From positions 1 through 20,732 of the forward strand of contig JANQHP010000032.1 in assembly GCA_028282625.1 (NCBI GenBank): a stretch of 20,732 bases of DNA, in the 5' to 3' direction. Position 1 is the stretch's first letter. Each line of letters opens with the position of its first letter. Under the pieces are notes generated by a model. That model had not been told where the DNA came from and searched no databases. It was given only the letters and a program-made list of their open reading frames with translations. Positions 14,228-20,732 of this stretch are shown here, in pieces. The translations under genes were made by a program, and so were the position numbers. The stretch is from Rickettsiales bacterium. GTDB lineage: Bacteria > Pseudomonadota > Alphaproteobacteria > Rickettsiales > UBA8987.

Positions 14228-16165
14228 CTACGCCTCCTTACCTCTGGCCGCCTGAATTCTGCGCAACAAGCGATAAGCATGGGCGTTGCTGGAATCTACC
14301 GCCAAAACCGCATGCGCAAATTGCTCCGCCTCATCCAAATTTTCTCCCTTGGTTACCTGATCCTCGTAACCTGCCAGCCTAAGGCGATTTTTCTCACGCT
14401 CATAGGCCGCTTTTACGCCAGAATCCATCATACCCTCAATCCCCGCACGCACCGACTTGTATTCCTGGCCAAATTTCCCCGGCAAGAGCTTGGAAAGTGC
14501 TGCATCCGCCACGCCACCTGCCGCAGAAATACCACTTCCAATCGTAAAGACCTGGCGGTGCCCTGTACGCTGAAAGCCTGAACCCGCCATCTCCGAGAAG
14601 GTCGCCCCGCCACCACCAAGCACCGGCTGTGACTTATAAGAAAGAATAGAGGTAAGGCGCTTGGCAAAATGCGGGATTTTCTGGAAAGCAAGCGTAGTCA
14701 AAGCACTAAAAAAGATCCACACCAAAAGCGGCGGCATAATCTTGTTAAAAATCAGTGCCCCCACGCCATCCCCCTCCTCCGGACCAAAAATGATGGTGTC
14801 ATTACTAATCTGTAACTTATTCTTTTGCCAGGAAGGGTTGGCCGCATGCGTAATGGGATACATCCAACCGTCCACCCAATTACTTCCCTCCTTCACCTGA
14901 CACGGCCCACCATTCACCTGAAGGGTACGCTCCGAAGGCTTAGGCCCTCTTAGGCAGAAACGCTTCATCTGCGGAATATCCGGTGTTTCAAACGTCATCA
15001 AAAAATAGGAAAGAAAATAAGGCCGGCTTTCTACGATCGGCTCATCGTAAAAACCGGCATCGATAGGGCTGGTATAATCCTCTTGCCCCGTATCCTCATT
15101 GATCACCACCACGCGATATGTTTCTGGCACCTCATAGCCAAAACTCATCAGTTTCACGATGTTAAAATCGTTGGAAACCTGCGCAGCAGAAATCACAAAC
15201 ACGCAAATCAAAGCGAGACACACTTGCGCCACATAGGAAAACGTGCTCGATAGGTAAGCAAAAGCCGTCCGCTTAAGCGGTCCCCAATCACTCAGAAAAA
15301 AGCTCATAAAAATACCGCCAAACATCAGGTTGAAGCTTGCAAACATAAAGCTGGTGGTAAACATAATCATCACACGTGCAAAGGCGTAAATCGCACCGAA
15401 CGCGCCCAGCAGAAGGAATAAAAGCGTAAACTGTCCAAAGCCAAAGGAAACGGTAAGCAACGCCGCACCCACAAAAAATAGCCCCCGCAACTCCACCGGG
15501 TTAATAATGGCATCAATAATCGCATCTGGGTATTTCATCACTTCAAGCCAGCCACTGGTCGCACCTTGCGCACTCGTAATCGTGGCGTGATTGGAAAGCA
15601 GACCCTTACTGGTATCAATCAGGATAAAAGAAATCCCATTCATCAGCCCCATGAAGAAGCTATAAACGAACTCATAAAAAAGATCCGGCTTAACCACAAG
15701 CGAGAGCACCACAGCCATCTTGATCATGTGCGGCAAAGCATCTTTGACCTGTGTATTGTTGATATTAAACAGCAACGCAACAAAATACAGCATCACATAA
15801 AGCGTGGCCAGTGCCAGCGCAATGGGCGTCCACTGATGCACCAGTGAGCAATAGACCTTAAACATAGCGCTAGAAATAATGCTGGTTGCCACGCAAAGAC
15901 TGCCCGAAAAAATAGCTATCATACCGCTCACCACCTGTTGGGCGGCAAAAGCGCTATAAGGTGTCGAACTGCTGGAAGAAGGGTTGCTGGATTGGCGTGT
16001 AATAAAAAGCTCACAGTCGGAAGGGTCGTTGGTCACCCCAAAGCCGGAGTCAAACCCTCCCACAATATAGTTTCCATCCACGCATGTCGCCCAAACCGCG
16101 CCGGGCACCAACCCTATCAAGAACGCCACCAAAACCCAGGCGTACTTCCTACGCACGACCCGCAT
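14228..16165 (-). CDS. TrbL/VirB6-family inner-membrane protein with large loop and TPR-like tail (first of four)
   Basis: A protein of about 645 residues starting MRVVRRKYAWVLVAFLIG, a signal peptide ending GAVWA at about 26. A periplasmic stretch with Cys and a Ser run (57-67) follows. Membrane segments lie at about 78-100, 111-135, 148-160, 228-260, 262-290 and 310-330. A soluble loop of about 145 residues (331-475) precedes the last helix (478-495). The long cytoplasmic-type tail ends in a TPR-like helix pair, NLDEAEQFAHAVLAVDSSNA (609-628) plus HAYRLLRRI. The start lies inside the end of virB4-2. The ATG at 16165 gives a full signal peptide, but GGAG sits directly against it; a GTG at 16156 has the same GGAG at 9 bases and is equally plausible. 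Confidence 0.87.
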   Translation of the reverse strand: MRVVRRKYAWVLVAFLIGLVPGAVWATCVDGNYIVGGFDSGFGVTNDPSDCELFITRQSSNPSSSSSTPYSAFAAQQVVSGMIAIFSGSLCVATSIISSAMFKVYCSLVHQWTPIALALATLYVMLYFVALLFNINNTQVKDALPHMIKMAVVLSLVVKPDLFYEFVYSFFMGLMNGISFILIDTSKGLLSNHATITSAQGATSGWLEVMKYPDAIIDAIINPVELRGLFFVGAALLTVSFGFGQFTLLFLLLGAFGAIYAFARVMIMFTTSFMFASFNLMFGGIFMSFFLSDWGPLKRTAFAYLSSTFSYVAQVCLALICVFVISAAQVSNDFNIVKLMSFGYEVPETYRVVVINEDTGQEDYTSPIDAGFYDEPIVESRPYFLSYFLMTFETPDIPQMKRFCLRGPKPSERTLQVNGGPCQVKEGSNWVDGWMYPITHAANPSWQKNKLQISNDTIIFGPEEGDGVGALIFNKIMPPLLVWIFFSALTTLAFQKIPHFAKRLTSILSYKSQPVLGGGGATFSEMAGSGFQRTGHRQVFTIGSGISAAGGVADAALSKLLPGKFGQEYKSVRAGIEGMMDSGVKAAYEREKNRLRLAGYEDQVTKGENLDEAEQFAHAVLAVDSSNAHAYRLLRRIQAARGKEA

Positions 16166-18548
16166 CTCCAGAAACATTCGCTTTGGTGCCAGCCGGCGCC
16201 AACACATCCACCATATCCTGCATACCCGCAAGGTTCAGTGTAGCCACCACCGTATCCTCACCATGTTTGAGTAAAAAGGTCCGCTCCTCGACATTCAACG
16301 CTTCAAGCTGATGGTACTCTTGTAACGTCAGTCCAAAAGGAGGCACAAAATCTTCCGGAAGCACAGGCCGCTCCTTTGGACGCTCCAGCGCACGATGAAA
16401 AGGCAAATAAATCTGGGTGGCACACGCCTGGGTCAGCATTTGCATCAACGGCACATGGGCTGCCGCATCACCCTGCTCCACCGTAAACAAGGCGAGCGCC
16501 TGCTTAGCTTGCAGCGCCTGCATCCAGGGCAACATAGCCTTAAGCACGAGCGGATGCTGCAACAACGCGGCCGCATGCCCAAAAATATGCATGGCAGGCC
16601 CATGCTTGCCGGTTTTCTCTAGCGCATACATCCACCACAACATCACTGGAGCCACCATATCAGGATTATCGTGCAACATCGTCACATCCACACCCACCAT
16701 AGGCACCTCACCAGGCCACAATGCTCCTGCCTGCGCATGATCAAAGAGCGCGGCATATTGCCCCTTGCCATGCCATGCTTTGAGCGGCTTTTTAACATCT
16801 TCCGTAAGGGTTGCCTTTTGCACCACATGCGATAGATCGCGCTCCTGCTGCGGCAGCGCATACGCCACCTCAATCAGCTGCTCGGCAAGCGATTGCTTCT
16901 CCTTGGATACCACATCCCCCTCTTCCCCCATTAGCAACGCAAACCACTGGACCAAAAAGGCACGATGCGCATCGTCCAAAGGATGTTGCAAAGGGTTGCC
17001 AAGCATCTGCCCACTTGCCTGGTCGTTTGCAAGCACATGATACTGCCCCTCAAGCGCTTCAAGCAGCGGCTTGGCGCGTTGCCTGCAGTCTAAATAATAC
17101 GTACGAGGAGCCGATTTCTGGGCTTCACACAGCAAAAAATGCAGCAGCATTGTTTTACCGCTTCCGGCATTGCCCACCAACAAGCTATGCCCATTTTCTT
17201 GATAATGAAAATTAAAAAAGTAAGGCGTGCCGGTGACCGTGCGAAACACCGTAATCGCATCGCCCCACATATTCCCCTTAAGCTTACCGGCAGGAAAATT
17301 ATACAGCGAGGCATAGCCGCCCAGCTGCTTGGTCGCAATCGGTGAGGCACGCTTGATAAAAGGGAAATTGCCCGGCATTTGTGCCCAGTAACAATCCTCC
17401 ATAAACATATCTTCCCGCACCAGCACCACACCAAGCTCATGAAATGCTTCTATTAATTCACCCACATTGCGATCCAACTGCTTGAGGCTATCGTTCGTGG
17501 TCATAATCACAATCTGGTGTTCACCATAATCCAGCGCCGATGCTTGGTCGGCAGAAACCAGCTCTTCCACACCCGAGGTTTCGGCCAGAAGCCGGTCACC
17601 GGAAAGACGCAAGAAGCGTTCTTGATCCACCAGTTTCTTTTTCACGCGACGGCGATCAATAAAGTCGAAGCTTTCGGTGATGATGAAGGATTGTGGCAAC
17701 TGCAATACCGCATCCAGCGCATAAGGGGCAATTTCGTGGTACTCTTTGACCGAAAAAATAGCGCCAAAATGGACCCCGGTATCCCCTCGCACCTCCAATG
17801 CATTAAAGCCAAAAGCGATACGATGCGTCGGCAGGCTGCGCGAAAGGTCCACCGCACCAAGCGGTAACGGCACCTCCTTCAAATTGATGATCTTGCCTAA
17901 AAAAGCCAGAATTTCTGAATAGTAAATGCCATGCTTTTCGTTGCCAACCTGGGTGTTTTCCTCCAACACTTGCAACTGATGCGCGCCGTAAGAAGAAAGC
18001 TGCTCCACAATGCCATCCACCACCGCACCCAACTGTTTTCGCGACGCTTCTAAAAACTGCAGATGGTGCCGCACCTGTTTGGGAATCCATAAATTACGGA
18101 AAAAATTGCCCAATCCGCGCATGGAAGGCGCGTGACCGTCAATCATCACCGTAATATACACCTCATTGATATATTGAGCGGTCCAATCGTGCTCATCGCA
18201 CCACACATCGTGGATCTTTTTAGCAAAAGCATTGGGATAGTGCCCACCCGGCGAAAGATCTCGTGGACGTCGCAAGGTATGCAGCCACAGCGCAAAGCGG
18301 TTGCTATCCACGCTGCGTACGACCGCACGGCGAATCACCTCACGCAAGTCAAGCGTTTGCCCTCCACCCTCGCGTACCGTCTCACAGGTAAAGCCTGTCA
18401 CCTTAATGACCTGCATCAACTCACCGTTTTTGGTCAAAACGGTTTTTTCATCGTAATGGCACGCATAAGGAATAAAATCCTCTACCCGTGCTTCTTCGGG
18501 CCTATCATTATCAGGGGAAAGTTTGCGTCTGAAATGCTGCAGTACCAT
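16149..18548 (-). CDS. VirB4 family paralog with degenerate Walker B (virB4-2)
   Basis: A 799-residue protein aligned along its whole length with VirB4-1: both have FIPY near residue 25, the THRIAFGFNALEV segment (241-253) and TGTPYFFNFHY (439-449). Walker A is intact, GNAGSGKT (459-466). The Walker B region reads PAMHIFGHAA (651-660), so the aspartate-glutamate pair is replaced by Gly-His. The FATQS-type glutamine is replaced by Glu in LFTVEQ, while CATQIYLPFH (709-718) remains. It may bind but not efficiently hydrolyse ATP and act as a partner or scaffold for the active VirB4. Rickettsiales rvh systems typically carry a second, divergent VirB4 (rvhB4b). It lies 95 bases after the redoxin gene and overlaps the first virB6. 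Confidence 0.93.
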   Translation of the reverse strand: MVLQHFRRKLSPDNDRPEEARVEDFIPYACHYDEKTVLTKNGELMQVIKVTGFTCETVREGGGQTLDLREVIRRAVVRSVDSNRFALWLHTLRRPRDLSPGGHYPNAFAKKIHDVWCDEHDWTAQYINEVYITVMIDGHAPSMRGLGNFFRNLWIPKQVRHHLQFLEASRKQLGAVVDGIVEQLSSYGAHQLQVLEENTQVGNEKHGIYYSEILAFLGKIINLKEVPLPLGAVDLSRSLPTHRIAFGFNALEVRGDTGVHFGAIFSVKEYHEIAPYALDAVLQLPQSFIITESFDFIDRRRVKKKLVDQERFLRLSGDRLLAETSGVEELVSADQASALDYGEHQIVIMTTNDSLKQLDRNVGELIEAFHELGVVLVREDMFMEDCYWAQMPGNFPFIKRASPIATKQLGGYASLYNFPAGKLKGNMWGDAITVFRTVTGTPYFFNFHYQENGHSLLVGNAGSGKTMLLHFLLCEAQKSAPRTYYLDCRQRAKPLLEALEGQYHVLANDQASGQMLGNPLQHPLDDAHRAFLVQWFALLMGEEGDVVSKEKQSLAEQLIEVAYALPQQERDLSHVVQKATLTEDVKKPLKAWHGKGQYAALFDHAQAGALWPGEVPMVGVDVTMLHDNPDMVAPVMLWWMYALEKTGKHGPAMHIFGHAAALLQHPLVLKAMLPWMQALQAKQALALFTVEQGDAAAHVPLMQMLTQACATQIYLPFHRALERPKERPVLPEDFVPPFGLTLQEYHQLEALNVEERTFLLKHGEDTVVATLNLAGMQDMVDVLAPAGTKANVSGDAGRA

Positions 18549-18643
18549 ACCGTTTACTATACTGCGATTGCATCTAAAAAGCTAGGGCGTTGCAGCCCAC
18601 ACGCAAAGAAACCTACGCACAGGCACAAGCAACCTGGCCGCAC

Positions 18644-19192
18644 CTATTTCCATTTAATCGAACATCCCACACTAGGATGCTGCTGCTTGGGCCCTACAGC
18701 CGTTTGTGCAATCTCACACATCGCATGATACAAATCCCGCTCTCCCCCGCCATCCGGGTTGGCACCGGCCGCATCCAGCCTACCACGATACTGCAACGCT
18801 AAATCCGCGTTAAACCCATAAAAATCCGGAGTACACACCGCGTCATAAGCCCGTGCCACCTCCTGGGTTTCATCCAACAGATAGGGAAAGGTAAACCCGT
18901 ATTCCTTCACCACTTCTTGCATCCTATCCATCCCATCTTCGGGATATTGCCGCACATCGTTAGAGGCGATCGCCACCACACCCACACCTTCTTGCTGTAC
19001 CTCTTTCATATCCTGCACCAGGCGCGGACGAATCGCCTGCACATAAGGGCAATGGTTGGAAATAAACATCACCACCAGCCCCTTTTCCCCTCGCACATCC
19101 TCAAGCCCATACATATGCCCATCCGTGCCTTGCAGCAAAAAATCCTGGGCGTGCCAGCCTTGTTTCACCTCGGGTGTCTGCATCAAGACCAT
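18644..19192 (-). CDS. Thioredoxin-fold redoxin (peroxiredoxin-like, PRX_like1 type)
   Basis: A 182-residue thioredoxin-fold protein. Marks of the AhpC/TSA-related subgroup are FISNHCPYV (44-52, with C48 at the peroxidatic position), CTPDFYGF (120-127) and the C-terminal GCSIKWK (176-182), which is nearly diagnostic for this subgroup. The probable role is thiol-dependent redox chemistry in the cytoplasm; no signal peptide is seen. C48 has no CxxC partner; C120 or C177 may resolve. GGAGG lies 4 bases before the ATG at 19192, a short but usable spacing. It follows the membrane protein gene by 9 bases, so it shares that transcript. Its biochemical substrate is not established. Confidence 0.9.
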   Translation of the reverse strand: MVLMQTPEVKQGWHAQDFLLQGTDGHMYGLEDVRGEKGLVVMFISNHCPYVQAIRPRLVQDMKEVQQEGVGVVAIASNDVRQYPEDGMDRMQEVVKEYGFTFPYLLDETQEVARAYDAVCTPDFYGFNADLALQYRGRLDAAGANPDGGGERDLYHAMCEIAQTAVGPKQQHPSVGCSIKWK

Positions 19193-19201
19193 AGCGCCTC
19201 C

Positions 19202-20104
19202 TTAAGTCGATAGTTTTTCCGATGGCTCTTCGCGTGGAAGGCTAAGCCACCCCCACACGCCCGGCAAGGAAAGAAGCATCGAAAGCGTAAAAAAGAGCAA
19301 ACAAAGCGTCACACCCACCGTAGGATCAATGCCAAGCCAAGGTCCCGCCACCACAAAACACAGCTCCCTTATGCCAAGCCCACCAATCGAAATAGGTAAA
19401 ATCGCCACCACAGAAGAAAGCATAAACAGCATCAACAGCCCTTCATTCTCCACCGTGATGCCCATGGCGCGAAGCAGCAACAAGGCCGCCACAAGCACAC
19501 ATACTTGCACCAACAACGAATAACGTGCTGCATGCAGCTGCGTCAGCACCAGCTCTTCCAACAACACACGTGTTAACACACTATACGCCACAATGGTGAG
19601 CACCATACACACCACAATACCCAGCGACGCGTAAGGTAAGGCCATCACCACAGGCACACCAAAAGCCAGTATGGCTGCCGTTAAAAGCAACCACAACAAG
19701 CCACTGGCCCGTGCAGAAAGCAAGCAGCGCACCCCCTGTTTCCAATGTAACTTGCAATGGCGATGCAAATAATAGCTCTGAGCGGCATCACCACCAATGC
19801 CTCCAGGCAGAAACAGGTTCAGCCACATACCACCAAAATAAAGCCGCACGGCATCCAACCGCAAAAGATGCAAGCCTTTGGTTTGCAAATAATAGCGCAA
19901 CCGCAGCACACTCATCAGATGACTGAGCAACAACGCCACACCCGCACCCAGCACCCACGTAAAGTCAATCTGCGCCCATAAAATCCTCAGCGCTTCTTTA
20001 TCCAAATAAAAAAACACCACCCCAAGTGCAATCGCAGCCACCCCAAGCCGCAGGAAGGAGCGGAGCATCGAGCGCACAGGCGCAGGTGTATGAGGCATAT
20101 CCAT
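19202..20104 (-). CDS. UPF0104 / lysylphosphatidylglycerol-synthase transmembrane-domain protein
   Basis: A 300-residue polytopic inner-membrane protein with about eight hydrophobic segments. The family motifs are present: LFLPGGIGGDAAQSYYLHRH (about 96-115) in the first half and LPISIGGLGIRELCF (about 238-252) in the second. It matches the membrane part of MprF/LPG synthase without the catalytic aminoacyl-transferase domain. Such stand-alone proteins (YbhN, AglD type) often sit beside GT2 glycosyltransferases and are thought to move or handle lipid-linked intermediates. The ATG at 20104 overlaps the stop of the glycosyltransferase gene (TGATG), so the two are translationally linked. The substrate is unknown. 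Confidence 0.9.
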   Translation of the reverse strand: MDMPHTPAPVRSMLRSFLRLGVAAIALGVVFFYLDKEALRILWAQIDFTWVLGAGVALLLSHLMSVLRLRYYLQTKGLHLLRLDAVRLYFGGMWLNLFLPGGIGGDAAQSYYLHRHCKLHWKQGVRCLLSARASGLLWLLLTAAILAFGVPVVMALPYASLGIVVCMVLTIVAYSVLTRVLLEELVLTQLHAARYSLLVQVCVLVAALLLLRAMGITVENEGLLMLFMLSSVVAILPISIGGLGIRELCFVVAGPWLGIDPTVGVTLCLLFFTLSMLLSLPGVWGWLSLPREEPSEKLST

Positions 20105-20732
20105 CAATCCACAGGCGGAGCGTGGGGCGCTTGCCCCTCACCTTTATCCGACACGGCCTGCTTCTTTGCCCCTGCCACATGCTGCGTATGCGCAATGCGG
20201 TAAGGCCTTGAGCCGCGCGCACTATAATAAGTACGCATCAGCAATTCGGCTATAAAGCCCGTTGTAATCAACTGTACACCGGTAATCAGCAGCAAAATCC
20301 CGACATAAAAAAGTGGCCGTCCACCAATATCCTCGCCCAACAATTTCTGTACCAAAAGCCAGCTTTGAATCAAACCGCCCGCAAACAGGCTCGCAAGCCC
20401 GAGGCCACCAAAAAGATGCATCGGCTTTTGTCGATAGCGCAAGAAGAACGCCATCAAAAGCAGGTCACTTGCCACGCGGAACGTACGCCCCAAGCCATAT
20501 TTCGAGACTCCCGCCCGCCGCGCATGGTGACGCACCCCCATCTCCACAATCTTGGCACCACGCATATCAGCCAAAATCGGCACAAAGCGATGCAGCTCGC
20601 CATACAGGTCAATTTCTTCTGCAATCCACCGCCGAAACACCTTGAGCGTACAGCCATAATCATGCACCGACTGTTTACTCACCGAGCGGATCATCCGGTT
20701 CGCAATCCGGCTTGGAATTTTACGCAAAAACA
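20104..20732 (-). CDS. GT2 glycosyltransferase, C-terminal part (5' end beyond right edge)
   Basis: The 209 visible codons cover the end of a DPM1/ArnC-type polyprenyl-phosphate glycosyltransferase. FLRKIPSRIANRMIRS and SVHDYGCTLKVFRR are the typical last catalytic-domain motifs. A GVSKYGLGRTFRVASDLLLM stretch leads into two transmembrane helices (about 101-122 and 136-158 of the visible part). A polar tail of about 45 residues follows. The family transfers a sugar from a nucleotide donor to undecaprenyl or dolichyl phosphate at the inner membrane. The GT-A nucleotide-binding half with DxD is outside the window. The frame stays open to the edge, so the start is not in view. Confidence 0.93.
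   Translation of the reverse strand, partial: FLRKIPSRIANRMIRSVSKQSVHDYGCTLKVFRRWIAEEIDLYGELHRFVPILADMRGAKIVEMGVRHHARRAGVSKYGLGRTFRVASDLLLMAFFLRYRQKPMHLFGGLGLASLFAGGLIQSWLLVQKLLGEDIGGRPLFYVGILLLITGVQLITTGFIAELLMRTYYSARGSRPYRIAHTQHVAGAKKQAVSDKGEGQAPHAPPVD

Noticed and set aside
6430..18548. Conjugative plasmid or integrative element instead of a chromosomal rvh secretion system
   Set aside because: No relaxase, coupling protein, TraA/TrwC-type gene or F-type tra genes; two VirB4 and four VirB6 with VirB3 fit the Rickettsiales system better. Not excluded, because the flanks are outside the window.

Overview
The window reads as chromosomal DNA of an alphaproteobacterium, most likely a member or relative of the Rickettsiales. 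Seven consecutive minus-strand genes match the Rickettsiales vir homolog (rvh, P-type) type IV secretion system: two VirB4 paralogs, one VirB3 and four VirB6 paralogs. The nuoH fragment and the Coq4-like gene also fit an alphaproteobacterium. The base composition is more balanced than in the AT-rich genus Rickettsia, so a less reduced lineage is likely. This assignment is inferred from gene content only.

Left part (1-6235). A nuoH 5' fragment (minus) runs off the left edge. A 685-residue sensor histidine kinase with an N-terminal receiver domain (minus) follows. Then come tRNA-Lys(TTT) (plus) and a ribbon-helix-helix antitoxin / RelE-family toxin pair (plus) with its own promoter and operator-like repeats. 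Three further plus-strand genes follow: a TPR-containing PRMT9-like protein arginine methyltransferase, an unrecognised two-helix membrane protein, and a pterin-4a-carbinolamine dehydratase. The dehydratase converges on a minus-strand gene that carries the Coq4 metal-ligand motif.

Centre and right (6430-18548): the secretion cluster, read right to left: virB4-2, virB6, virB3, virB4-1, virB6, virB6, virB6. Most joints are overlaps or short gaps, so this is probably one or two transcription units. VirB4-1 has intact Walker A and B motifs and should power the machine. VirB4-2 keeps Walker A but has lost the Walker B acidic pair. The VirB6 proteins share a hydrophobic core and differ mainly in one large loop before the last membrane helices. 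In one of them this loop holds what looks like a degenerate LytM/M23 peptidase domain; in another the C-terminal tail looks TPR-like.

Right edge (18644-20732): three tightly packed minus-strand envelope genes lie upstream of the secretion genes. They are a GT2 glycosyltransferase (its 5' end is cut by the window edge), a UPF0104/LPG-synthase-type membrane protein and a peroxiredoxin-like redoxin. No transposase, CRISPR array, rRNA or relaxase was seen, and no gene-free stretch exceeds 300 bases.
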